Below, one piece after another: positions 54,535 through 63,456 of a DNA stretch of 64,000 nt. Within the stretch, counting starts at the first letter, position 1. The number at the start of each line of letters is the position of its first letter. The stretch spans positions 346,878-410,877 of the forward strand of contig NZ_BMFD01000003.1 of assembly GCF_014637795.1 (NCBI RefSeq), read 5' to 3'. The position numbers were made by a program, and so were the translations under genes. Below the pieces are notes generated by a model. It had not been told where the DNA came from. It searched no databases and worked only from the letters and a program-made list of their open reading frames with translations. Source of the stretch: Belliella aquatica. GTDB lineage: Bacteria; Bacteroidota; Bacteroidia; Cytophagales; Cyclobacteriaceae.

Positions 54535-55784
54535 ATACGATCACTTTAGAGATGTACCTGATTATAATATCCTAAAATGTACTATGTATAGGAAGTGGAC
54601 AACCGATATTAATTAAGTAGGAGAAAGGATACTTGATATGGTTGAAAATCATCCAAACCCTATAGTTGCTTTGACTATTTATTTAATGAAAAAAGCAGGC
54701 GAGTATAAAAGGAGTATAATATGATAATTATAAGTTTGTGTAGGCAGAACCAGTGTGATCGAATCAAGTGGTTTTGAAAAATTCTTTGGTTATTGTAGGT
54801 ATAGGTTTTGAAATGATAAAGGTTGGGGGGCACCACGGGTCAAATATTAATTTAATTTTACCTTGGTAATAGGAGGGGGGCGTTTTGCATATGTGGTTCA
54901 GTCTGTTTAAAATATAAAATATTTTTTTAAAGATTAAGATATCATTTGAGCTATGAATGTTTTCTCTATGGAGTTTGGATATTTTTGGTTTTGTTTTTGG
55001 AGTTTAAATTTATGATGTTTTGATTGGTGAGTTTTGATATTGTGAAAGCACTGTTTGTTCTAAGGTATAAGTGAATTAAAGTCATTACTTATTTGCTTCA
55101 CGACTTCCCTCCCCCGCTTGAGGCGGGTCGGTCGTCTTATGTATGCCAAGTAATTTTAATGTTAGCACAACAGGCAAGGAGGGGCCTCAAGCCCCGACGC
55201 CAGCCGGATCCGCCAAGCCTCGCATATTAGTAGTTATATAACAAGTCCGTTACATTTTTTTATTAGAATATTAAAATGGAATTATAGTATAAGGATCAAA
55301 TAAAAATGAGATAACAAATTGGTAAACAAATGCTTATTTGGATTTTTAAAAGTATAATGTGCTAAATTTAGAAATCTCTATATAATATTATATTGAGTTT
55401 ATGAAAACTGCACACTTTTTTATCGATAACTTAATTCAAAGTATTGGTTCTTAGTGGTTTTAAACCTAATTTTTTTATAGTATTTGTTAAAACGAGACAA
55501 ATCCGACCCTAAGGGAGGATTTAGTCGACCACCCATTTCATTAATCAATCTCACTAATACAAACTTCAAATTCAATACAACATATTTTAAACCTCAAAAT
55601 AACTTACCTATCAACTTCAAACTTCACATGCCAAACAGCATAATCAAAACCTATCTTGATCCCAAAATTCTTCAATTAATTGCCAATAATTGAAGGTTTA
55701 ATGATTAAGACATAATGTGACTTTTTTGGATCGGGTATTTATTCTCTATAATTTAGTATTTAAATATAAGTTGTTTCAAGTGTC
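54535..55784. other. 1.25-kb gene-poor stretch with a GC-rich structured island
   Basis: No convincing protein gene. Contents: two G6 runs at about 54824 and 54886, a GC-rich imperfect inverted repeat at 55100-55223, and a hairpin at 55670-55695 (9-bp stem CTTCAATTA / TAATTGAAG). It separates the phage-like module from the defence-like cargo and could hold an RNA gene, an old junction or an origin. Confidence 0.55.
55100..55223. repeat. GC-rich imperfect inverted repeat
   Basis: Left arm around 55115-55136 (CGCTTGAGGCGGGTCGGTCG) and right arm around 55194-55220 (CCGACGCCAGCCGGATCCGC) pair with a few bulges. The left arm also folds on itself (CCCGC-TTGAG-GCGGG) and the right side contains GGGGCCTCAAGCCCC. 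It is strikingly GC-rich within AT-rich flanks. GTTATATAAC follows at 55233-55242. Confidence 0.6.
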
Positions 55785-57680
55785 ATGAAGATAATTTTAA
55801 AGAGAGATCAATTTTTAGCTAACCTTTTTTCGACTGCTAATATCAACGATGATAGCGGCCTTGAGAAAGCAATTTTAGATGCATACTTTCCATTGGTTCC
55901 CGAAATTAGTTTTGGAGAAGACAAGGTTTTAATAGATGTACCGGTGCAATTATCAAAGGTGAATGAAAAGGAGTTTTTTAAAGCCACTGAGCTGTGTAGA
56001 CAGGGGGGATATAAAGAAGCTATCATGATCTTCGAAAGCTTAAGAGGGGCTATGATAATGGATTCTGAATACTATAGGAATTATGCGCAAGCATATGAAG
56101 AGATAGGTGAGTCAGAAAAGGCTATTGACCTGCTTATAGAATCATTGAGGTTCGATCCTAAGAACAAATGGGCATTACTTCTGATGGGAAATATTTATAT
56201 CAAACATTACAGTGACTTTGATACGGCTTCAACTTATTTTGATAAAGTGATAGACGTTGATCCCAAGAATCATCTTGTGCTCTCAAATATCGGTGGAATG
56301 TTTTTGAAGGCTGATAAATTGACTCTTGCTGGGCGTTTTTTTAATAAGGCGTTGGAGAGTAAAGCTGATTTCCCCAATGCCTTGCACGGCATGGGGATAT
56401 TGCTACATAAGCAAGGAAGAATGCTTGAAGCTTTTGATTATGGATGCAAAGCTCTGAGTAATGCTGAAAACACTGATTCCCAAAAAGTTTTTATTGGGTT
56501 CCTGACTAATTTAGCCTCTGAATACGTGAAAGATAGAAAAGGGAATGAAGCACTTGCTGGATATTTCAAGGAAGTTCAAGACCTTTCCAAAAAGCTGATC
56601 AATATTGAAATAAAAAATACGATTGAGTCAGAGGCCAAATTAGAATTAGCGGAGAACTACAAGCGAGATCATCACTTGATTCTTTACAAGGAAAATGTAG
56701 TATTTGTAGATCACCTTATAGCACACGAGCTGACCCACTTAAAATACATTCAAGAAGCACGTAAAGAAAATTCTAATATGCAGTTCACAAGTGGACTTCT
56801 TGAAAAAAAGAGATTTAAGACATTGATGGAACCAGTCCAAAAGAAGTTGTTGAACCAAGGACTTGCAAAGGATAAAGTTGAAAAATTCATTGAGATGGTT
56901 TTTCATGGCACCAACAGTAGAATATATAATGCGCCAATAGATTTGTTTATAGAGGATCATATTTTCAATTCTCTCCCTGAATTGAAACCCTACCAATTCC
57001 TGTCTTTGTCAACAATGGGTAAATTATCTTTACAAGCTGTAACTGACTCTTCTATCTTAGCTGTCACACCACCTGAAATTATTAGTAAGATAAAGGTGTA
57101 TAACGCATTGTCTGCAAGACAATTCGACGAACTCTTTGGGATGCAAACTGAAAAGGACTACCCTCTTTCAAGGCAGGAGAAGGATTTGATTGATAAGTTT
57201 TGGGATGAGTTTAACGAGTATAGAAATGACAAGGAACCAGGAGAAGAATACGAGTTGATTGAAAACTGGGGGAAAGATCTTGGCCTTAATATTTATTTTA
57301 AACTGCAAGAGGAAGCTATTCTCAAAGAAGATTCCAGAACTCAATTATCTATTGATGATCTCGATTTGGATAAAATGAATCACGATAGGATAGAAGCGAT
57401 GACGGGAGCCTTGCTTTATCTTCGAGAAAAGGATCAAAATAAACTTGAAGCTATTGCATTTGAAACTGCTATGGTAGCAAAGAGAGGAGTAGGTGATGAT
57501 GAGAAAGGTTTAACTCTTCATAACATTCCTGAAAAGACATTTGATAGGGATCAGTTCTTGGCTTATTATTATGTTTCTTGGGCATTGATAAGACCTGATT
57601 TTCTTGATGAACTGGGTTTAGACTATGAAAAAGAGTTTCAGTTTGCTTTGATTATGGTACAGCGAGAATCTTGGGGGTAG
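55785..57680 (+). CDS. TPR-repeat protein with HExxH metallopeptidase motif
   Basis: 631-residue cytoplasmic protein. Residues about 60-265 form at least five TPR units (for example AQAYEEIGESEKAIDLLIES, then MGNIYIKHYSDFDTASTYF). Near residue 314 the sequence LIAHELTHLKYIQEAR contains a zinc-peptidase HExxH motif (H314, E315, H318); a candidate third ligand is in FIEDHIF about 72 residues later. The C-terminal half is helical and not recognised. No signal peptide. It opens the cargo region; a TPR sensor joined to a protease is a common theme in immunity and toxin systems, but its role here is inference. Confidence 0.7.
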   Translation: MKIILKRDQFLANLFSTANINDDSGLEKAILDAYFPLVPEISFGEDKVLIDVPVQLSKVNEKEFFKATELCRQGGYKEAIMIFESLRGAMIMDSEYYRNYAQAYEEIGESEKAIDLLIESLRFDPKNKWALLLMGNIYIKHYSDFDTASTYFDKVIDVDPKNHLVLSNIGGMFLKADKLTLAGRFFNKALESKADFPNALHGMGILLHKQGRMLEAFDYGCKALSNAENTDSQKVFIGFLTNLASEYVKDRKGNEALAGYFKEVQDLSKKLINIEIKNTIESEAKLELAENYKRDHHLILYKENVVFVDHLIAHELTHLKYIQEARKENSNMQFTSGLLEKKRFKTLMEPVQKKLLNQGLAKDKVEKFIEMVFHGTNSRIYNAPIDLFIEDHIFNSLPELKPYQFLSLSTMGKLSLQAVTDSSILAVTPPEIISKIKVYNALSARQFDELFGMQTEKDYPLSRQEKDLIDKFWDEFNEYRNDKEPGEEYELIENWGKDLGLNIYFKLQEEAILKEDSRTQLSIDDLDLDKMNHDRIEAMTGALLYLREKDQNKLEAIAFETAMVAKRGVGDDEKGLTLHNIPEKTFDRDQFLAYYYVSWALIRPDFLDELGLDYEKEFQFALIMVQRESWG

Positions 57681-57696
57681 GTGTGCTTTTACAATG

Positions 57697-58332
57697 CTAA
57701 GTGGTTTTCTTTTCAGGTAAGGTTTTCCAACCAAACATCTCTTTTAGCTCTTCGTCAGAGATATGCTCTCTCAAGCTTGCTATAATTTCTCCTTTTGGTT
57801 CATGCTTTTTCATTGGATAGATAAAGAACCTATACATCTTAGAGTACATTTCAGGATCACGGTCAGGGTTGAGTCCGGCTCTTGGTGCTGATAAGATTTT
57901 TTCAAGACTTAGCGTTCCTTGATTTGCTTTTTCTAATCCAAATGTCACTTCATGTTTCACAATGCTTTTGAACCCACTCATGAATGCTTGAAGACACTTT
58001 AAGGGACCATAGATGTATTTCTCTTCATTACTTATTGGTTCATCTATTCTTTCTATTGCCCTTATCAATATTCCTCCATAGAAGTTCTCATTACCGCATG
58101 TGATATCAAGACCTGATCCATGTTGATACCAATGACCTGATGTTCTCTGCAGTTCATGACCATGGGTATATTTATCATCATGGTTAACTCCTGTGTAATA
58201 AAATTCAATCTCACAGATTCGGAAAGACTTTTCACCACTGATAAGAACATATTGATTCAAAAGGTCATTAGCAATCCTTTTAAAGGAGTCTTCAGGATTC
58301 TGAATGTCTATTGAAAGGTTTAGTATACCCAT
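57697..58332 (-). CDS. 3-methyladenine DNA glycosylase-like (AAG fold) protein
   Basis: 211 residues. The segment with FRICEIEFYYTG, then DDKYTHG, SGHWYQHGSGLDITCG and FYGGILIRAIERID follows the order of motifs in AAG/MPG glycosylases (catalytic Glu in ExEAY, then D...H, R..., then G..LIRA). It is divergent, and the DNA-intercalating Tyr and other residues cannot be assigned with certainty, so enzymatic activity is not assured. Convergent with the TPR-peptidase gene (16 bp apart). Confidence 0.55.
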   Translation of the reverse strand: MGILNLSIDIQNPEDSFKRIANDLLNQYVLISGEKSFRICEIEFYYTGVNHDDKYTHGHELQRTSGHWYQHGSGLDITCGNENFYGGILIRAIERIDEPISNEEKYIYGPLKCLQAFMSGFKSIVKHEVTFGLEKANQGTLSLEKILSAPRAGLNPDRDPEMYSKMYRFFIYPMKKHEPKGEIIASLREHISDEELKEMFGWKTLPEKKTT

Positions 58333-58484
58333 GATGATTTTTTATTTGAATGTAAGTTTTCAACTTTAAGGACTTGCATTTTAATTAAATGGTCTCAATG
58401 GCATGCGTTGTATCACAGTTTTCTTATGCTTTGGTAGGATAAAAATTACACCGCCTTAACCAAATCAGAACTGCTCACTTTAAA

Positions 58485-59465
58485 CTAAGATCCTTTATAA
58501 AATATCCCCAGTTCCAGTGCTCTTAAGGGTGTTATGTAGTAGCCAACTTTCTTAATCATTAACTTGTGGAAGTTTCCAAAATACATTTCCTGTTTTAACT
58601 CATTAAGTAATGTCAAATAGCTTAAGTAGGTCTCGGGTTTTTCTAACTTGTATTTATGTGGTTCCTCTTTACAAAGATTCCGAAACACTCTGGAATCCCA
58701 GATAGCAAACTTTTCTGGGTTGATAAAGTGGAGAAGCTTACTGGTTCCAACCAAAGAGTTGTTGAAGATGGATTTCAGAAAAGCTAACTCTTTTTTGCTT
58801 AAGTCATCTCCTTCTTTAGCACGATTTAAGATCTGAAGTAAAGTGTCTTCTTTATTTAAGTCAACAGACTTTAAAATAGTTGGCATCCAAGAGTATACGA
58901 AACTTATACCAAGCACAACATCAGATAGATCAAGATGTGACTTATGTTTGAAATAATTAAGGAAATGAGGATAGGTTACAAAATAACTTGAAATTTCAGG
59001 ATTGAGAGAATAAGCAACTTCATTTAATTCTTTTAAAATGATTTGGTTGCTTTGATTAGGAGTTAGTTTAGCTGAGAAGGACCAAGTTACGGTATCAGTA
59101 TCTTTATCAAACTCTTCTAAAAGATAACCTTGCAAAGCTGTTTCAAGTTGATCCAACAAATGAAGCTCATAAGCTCTTTGATTCTTTTGGTTTAACTTAT
59201 CAATTAACTTTTTGGTCACATATTCCCTGTAATCTTCATGAACAAATTCTAATGTGAAAATGTACCAATCATATTTCTTATGTATAATATTAAATGGTTT
59301 TCTGAAGCTGTTATACTTTCCAGTTATATTACTGCCAAGTCCGGAATCTGTTGGGTCGTATTCTGAATGATTGTATATAAAATAGGTTTTACTGTTATCA
59401 GTTATTTTCCAAATGATTAATCCGGATCCTTCGGTGAGAATCTCAAAAATTTTTTCTGTTTTCAT
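58485..59465 (-). CDS. Hypothetical protein with a glycosylase-like helical C-terminus
   Basis: 326 residues, cytoplasmic. No domain is recognised with confidence. The C-terminal stretch NSLVGTSKLLHFINPEKFAIWDSRVFRNL has the look of helix-hairpin-helix base-excision-type or related helical DNA-binding proteins, in which a conserved Asp follows the NPE-F-x-I-W segment. Same strand as the glycosylase-like gene 152 bp downstream; the two may be functionally linked. Confidence 0.6.
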   Translation of the reverse strand: MKTEKIFEILTEGSGLIIWKITDNSKTYFIYNHSEYDPTDSGLGSNITGKYNSFRKPFNIIHKKYDWYIFTLEFVHEDYREYVTKKLIDKLNQKNQRAYELHLLDQLETALQGYLLEEFDKDTDTVTWSFSAKLTPNQSNQIILKELNEVAYSLNPEISSYFVTYPHFLNYFKHKSHLDLSDVVLGISFVYSWMPTILKSVDLNKEDTLLQILNRAKEGDDLSKKELAFLKSIFNNSLVGTSKLLHFINPEKFAIWDSRVFRNLCKEEPHKYKLEKPETYLSYLTLLNELKQEMYFGNFHKLMIKKVGYYITPLRALELGIFYKGS

Positions 59466-59700
59466 TTTTATGATGTTTTGATGAGTTATAGCTTATTTAA
59501 AATGAATCCTATCATAATACTGATTTGATAAGTGTAATTAAAAAAAATAAGCTTTCATATAAACTGTAGAAATAACTACACCTTTAATTAGATGCGTTCT
59601 TACTTGATGATTAATCTTCTATTAAAGAAAAAAATAGATTTCTTTGTCTTGCTTGTTCACAAACAATCCTTCTTTTAAAAAACTGATTTTGTTTTTTAAA

Positions 59701-59907
59701 TCAAGTCAAACCCAACCGTTCTTTTTCTTTTTTAAGTTTTTCTACCCTTTCAGACTTCATTTTTTCATAGTTTTCCTTACCATAAATTTTATAAAAGTAT
59801 TCATCACCTACTAAAGGAATGTGATCATCCTTCTCAGGGTCTAAATAGAGATTCCTTATATCCCTATCCAACTCTTCATCTGAGATATTCTTCTTATTTT
59901 TTGACAT
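59701..59907 (-). CDS. Hypothetical small charged protein
   Basis: 68 residues, acidic in the first half and Lys/Glu-rich helical in the second (MKSERVEKLKKEKERLG). ATG start; no recognised domain. Size and composition would fit an antitoxin or adaptor, which is only speculation. Confidence 0.5.
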   Translation of the reverse strand: MSKNKKNISDEELDRDIRNLYLDPEKDDHIPLVGDEYFYKIYGKENYEKMKSERVEKLKKEKERLGLT

Positions 59908-60412
59908 GTTTAAATATAATAAATTTTATTAGACTTTATCTTTATGGAGTTCGTAGCCATAGATATATATGTACCCTCGTGATTACCTCCTCTGTAATAA
60001 GATCATCCTACAAAATTTTAAAGGGTTTCTTCGATCATATGTTCAATTTGATTCAATTAGGTACTCAGTTGCCTTTTTAAACCTTCATTACAAGATTGAA
60101 TGTTGCACAAATCCCATCAGTCCTTCTTTTCCAGAATAAGATGGAATGCTCACTTAGCCTGATTTCAGGAAGGGCAAGTCCAAGGATGAAAAGCTCTCTA
60201 AGCCTGTTAGATGACTTCTTTCACCTTGTCTTCATTGGTCAGAATTCCATCTTTCAAGTATTCTTTGAGTACGATTGATTCGTAAATCCAAAAAAAAAGT
60301 AACAAACAATTCTTTTTGTATAACAACTATTTTTAATCAAAATTACCCTGTAATGGGTATTTTTTAATTTGGGATTAATAGGCATCTTTGGCTCTGAACT
60401 AAATAGCTATCT
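59908..60412. other. Intergenic region upstream of the zorA-like gene, possible gene remnant
   Basis: 505 bases. On the minus strand around 60200-60265 a short open stretch reads like coding sequence (VLKEYLKDGILTNEDKVKEV) and is then broken by stops, so a decayed gene fragment is possible. An ACCC-TGTAAT-GGGT hairpin followed by Ts lies at about 60345-60366, just upstream of the operon. Confidence 0.4.
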
Positions 60413-61837
60413 ATGCCCACTTATCTTTGGATCATAATAATTGCATTTATTGGTTGGATTGGTTTTTCAATTTACATGATAACAATTCTACGTGTAAGGA
60501 AGGATCTTCAATCTGTTAATCCTTACATCTATGATACGATACCATCTGTATTTACCACTTTAGGTGTTTTAGGCACGTTTCTCGGTATCTATTTTGGACT
60601 TAAAGACTTTGATGTAAACAATATCAATGAAAGTATACCAAGTCTTCTGGAGGGACTTAAAACAGCTTTTATAACATCCATTTATGGTATTGTTTTTTCT
60701 GTAATATTCTCAAAAATTTCTAAAGGAGTGTATGGATATGTCGAATCAGTTCAACCACCTAAGCCTTCAGATGAGATTTCAGCAATTAATGCAATTTCTG
60801 ATCAATTAATCAAGAATCAGGAAGCTTCAGATAAAAATTTCAAATCTCTTGAAAAGGCTTTAATAGGAGAAAATGAGGATTCATTGTCTATGCATTTGGT
60901 GAAAATAAGAAATCAGAATAGTGAAATACTGACTAAATACTCTACGCAAGAAGAAGTACTGACCAAAATTCAAAAAGCTTTAGGTGGAGATGAGGAAACA
61001 AGTCTCTTGACTCAGCTTCAAAAGTTAAGATCTGAACAAAATGGTTACGCTCAAGACAATAAGAAAAATATCGATTGGATCGTGAGCTCAATGGATAAAA
61101 ACAATAAGGTCATTGAGGAGAAATTCAAAGAGTTTGCAGAGCTCCTTGCTAAAAATAATACAGAAGCTTTAGTGGATGTTATGAAGAAAGCAACTGAAGA
61201 GTTCAATAGCCAGATGTCAGAACTGATAAACAAGCTTGTTCAGGAAAATTTTGCCGAACTCAATAACAGTGTCAAAATGCTTAATCAGTGGCAGATGGAG
61301 AATAAGGAAATGATCCTTTCTCTTACTGCCCAATTCAAATCTGTATCTAATGATTTCACGATCTCTTCAGCTGCATTGAAAGAGGTGTCTACAAACACCT
61401 CTACTTTAACAGATAAGAATAGCCAACTTATTCAGATAGTTGACTCACTCAAAAAAGTGATGGTAGACGATACCAAATTTACCCAAATCACAGATAAGGT
61501 TTCTGGAGCAGTTGATACTTTAAAACAGAACATTGAAGCATTTGATGAGACTACTCAGCAACTGAACCAATGGGTGAAGAAACAAAGGGATTTCTCAGAC
61601 AGCGTTTCAAAACTTTTAGTAAGGTTAGAAGAAATTGATAAGATCAAAGATATCAATGAAATTTTCTGGAAGGATCTCAAGTCACAGCTTAATGATGGAG
61701 TAAGTATAATTGAAAAGTCAATCAAGGACTTGGATGGTGAGGTAGAGAATATTCATGCACATTTCTATACGAAGCTCAATGATACTTTCCAAAATCTTGA
61801 TAACTTGATACAGAGGATAGTTGCACAATACAATTAA
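60413..61837 (+). CDS. zorA: ZorA-like MotA/TolQ/ExbB-family motor protein
   Basis: 474 residues. Three membrane helices (about 4-26, 43-64, 83-102). The region TTLGVLGTFLGIYFGLKDFD, followed by IPSLLEGLKTAFITSIYG, is the MotA/ExbB core seen in ZorA proteins. From about 115 to the end is a long helical, heptad-rich cytoplasmic tail, shorter than in the ~730-residue ZorA of type I systems. With ZorB it is expected to form a peptidoglycan-anchored, ion-driven rotary complex that senses phage infection at the envelope. First gene of a tight operon; ZorB starts 8 bases after its stop. Confidence 0.85.
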   Translation: MPTYLWIIIIAFIGWIGFSIYMITILRVRKDLQSVNPYIYDTIPSVFTTLGVLGTFLGIYFGLKDFDVNNINESIPSLLEGLKTAFITSIYGIVFSVIFSKISKGVYGYVESVQPPKPSDEISAINAISDQLIKNQEASDKNFKSLEKALIGENEDSLSMHLVKIRNQNSEILTKYSTQEEVLTKIQKALGGDEETSLLTQLQKLRSEQNGYAQDNKKNIDWIVSSMDKNNKVIEEKFKEFAELLAKNNTEALVDVMKKATEEFNSQMSELINKLVQENFAELNNSVKMLNQWQMENKEMILSLTAQFKSVSNDFTISSAALKEVSTNTSTLTDKNSQLIQIVDSLKKVMVDDTKFTQITDKVSGAVDTLKQNIEAFDETTQQLNQWVKKQRDFSDSVSKLLVRLEEIDKIKDINEIFWKDLKSQLNDGVSIIEKSIKDLDGEVENIHAHFYTKLNDTFQNLDNLIQRIVAQYN

Positions 61838-61845
61838 TATCGTCT

Positions 61846-62586
61846 ATGTCACTTACTAAAAAAGCAAACAAACCAGACGAGAGTAACTGGATATCTTTCT
61901 CAGATATCATGACTGGTCTAATGGTGATATTTATGTTTATTGCCATATCCTATATCCTTGAAGTACAGAAGAAGCAAGATGAGAGGGATGAGTTATTTGA
62001 AGAATTCCAAGCAACAAAAGAAAGCTTGTATTTTGCACTGGACAGTGCCTTTCGAGATGAATTTCAAACTTGGAAAGTAGAATTGGATAAGGATCTTTCG
62101 ATTAAGTTTACCAACCCCGATGTCCTATTTGCTTCAGGGCAAACAGAAATACGACCTTATTTTCGAGAGATCTTAGATCAGTTTTTGCCAAGATATTTTG
62201 AAATAATTTTACAAGATAAGTATCAGGATAAAATCTCAGAAGTAAGGATAGAAGGACATACGGACCAAGTTCCTGCTTACAATTTTGATCCGGATCCTTA
62301 TATTGGTAATGTAAAATTATCCCAATTAAGATCAGCTCAAGTACTAAAGCATTTTAGAAGCATGCCTTACTTTAAAGAGTTACCAGGGGATACTGTGGAC
62401 TTATTGCAGTTTTGGTTAACAGCGAATGGTTTGTCATATGGTAGAACACTCGATACAAATAAAACACTCACAAAAGACTCAGGTCTTGAAGCGAATAATG
62501 ATTTTTCAAGAAGAGTGGAATTTAGAATTATCACTACAAGTGACAAACTGGTTGAAAAAGTAATCAATGAACTTACTCAAAAATGA
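61846..62586 (+). CDS. zorB: ZorB-like OmpA/MotB-family stator protein
   Basis: 246 residues, the usual ZorB size. One N-terminal helix (about 20-38) preceded by WISFSDIMTGLM, where D20 takes the place of the ion-binding Asp of MotB-type stators. The periplasmic part is an OmpA-like peptidoglycan-binding domain with RIEGHTDQVP (134-143) and FSRRVEFRI. The pair with the MotA-like gene in front, and an HNH gene overlapping its stop (ATGA), separates it from flagellar MotB or Pal and points to Zorya. Confidence 0.85.
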   Translation: MSLTKKANKPDESNWISFSDIMTGLMVIFMFIAISYILEVQKKQDERDELFEEFQATKESLYFALDSAFRDEFQTWKVELDKDLSIKFTNPDVLFASGQTEIRPYFREILDQFLPRYFEIILQDKYQDKISEVRIEGHTDQVPAYNFDPDPYIGNVKLSQLRSAQVLKHFRSMPYFKELPGDTVDLLQFWLTANGLSYGRTLDTNKTLTKDSGLEANNDFSRRVEFRIITTSDKLVEKVINELTQK

Positions 62587-63407
62587 GAAATACATTTCAG
62601 GACTTTGAGCTTTATAAATTTGAGCAGCTATCGAAAGCATTAGATAGGTGGGGTTATCCAAAAATCGATTTTGAAAGTGGATTTAAAGTCATCAAAGGGG
62701 TAGATTTTGAGAAGGCATACAAAGCAGGGGATATTAGATTTGAGGCTGATGGTATTTACCTTGATTATGAAGGTTTAAGTCTTAAGGGGTATATGTTTAT
62801 TAGAGAGCCATACATAGAAGCACATAATTCCTATCCAAAATTTCATATTGTAAAGTGCAAGACTATTAAGGATTTTTTGGAAAGAGGTCTATTTGATAAA
62901 AGATATGATTTTTCAAATTCTGAAGTTAATGATCTAATTGATATGACTTCAAGAAATTTGTATAAAGATGAAGAGCTTGGATTATGTAAAAACTGTAAAA
63001 TGATCTTAAATTCAGAAATTGATACCACAAAAGACTTTTATCAACTGTTGGGAGATCAAGAAAAAGTAGATGATGTAGAGGTTGACATTTTTGGATATGC
63101 CAAGGGCTGGGATCAGATAAGTAGAGCTTATCGAGATATGCATGAATACAAATGTGAAGAGTGTGCAATTCAAATGGAGAAAGCCCTTGATAAGAGATTT
63201 ATTCATGTCCATCATATAGATGGAGTAAAAACCAATAATACTGAGGCTAACTTTAAGTGTCTCTGTATTTTATGTCATGCAAATCAAGATCATATCCATA
63301 TTGAAAATTTCAAAAAAGGTTCTCGTGCTACAGAATTAAAACTTTTTATTGAAAAATATAAGTCCAAACTTACTATTTTAGGGAATGAATATTTAAAAGC
63401 GTTATAA
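62583..63407 (+). CDS. HNH nuclease, ZorE-like effector
   Basis: 274 residues. The N-terminal 130 residues are not recognised. The C-terminal part is an HNH fold: zinc Cys pairs C191xxC194 and C228xxC231, catalytic HH at 210-211 (HVHHIDG), N223 and H232. A further CxxC at 135-138 may form a second small site. The ATG overlaps the zorB stop by four bases, so it is translated with zorB. In type II Zorya the third gene, zorE, encodes an HNH nuclease, which matches this place and domain. Fine details of N-terminal homology to ZorE were not testable here. Confidence 0.8.
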   Translation: MRNTFQDFELYKFEQLSKALDRWGYPKIDFESGFKVIKGVDFEKAYKAGDIRFEADGIYLDYEGLSLKGYMFIREPYIEAHNSYPKFHIVKCKTIKDFLERGLFDKRYDFSNSEVNDLIDMTSRNLYKDEELGLCKNCKMILNSEIDTTKDFYQLLGDQEKVDDVEVDIFGYAKGWDQISRAYRDMHEYKCEECAIQMEKALDKRFIHVHHIDGVKTNNTEANFKCLCILCHANQDHIHIENFKKGSRATELKLFIEKYKSKLTILGNEYLKAL

Positions 63408-63420
63408 CATACGTTATAAC
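63401..63420. promoter_or_regulatory. Twin GTTATAAC palindromes at the HNH / PLD junction
   Basis: The self-complementary 8-mer GTTATAAC occurs at 63401-63408 and 63413-63420, the first covering the HNH stop codon. The spacing is 12 bp centre to centre. Possible operator or promoter part for the next gene. Confidence 0.4.
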
Positions 63421-63456
63421 TTTCCTTTTTCAATACCCTATCAATAACAATAACTA

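Noticed and set aside
55484-55693. 69-residue open frame with TTG start in the gene-poor spacer
   Set aside because: Asn/Thr/Lys-rich low-complexity sequence typical of AT-rich noncoding DNA, no domain, poor start; only the hairpin at its end was kept.
60096-60278. 60-residue plus-strand open frame upstream of zorA
   Set aside because: TTG start and no protein-like pattern; the better coding hint is on the other strand and is broken.
60413-62586. Flagellar MotAB or gliding GldLM motor
   Set aside because: No flagellar or gliding genes nearby; the long helical tail, ZorB-size OmpA protein and overlapping HNH gene fit Zorya better.
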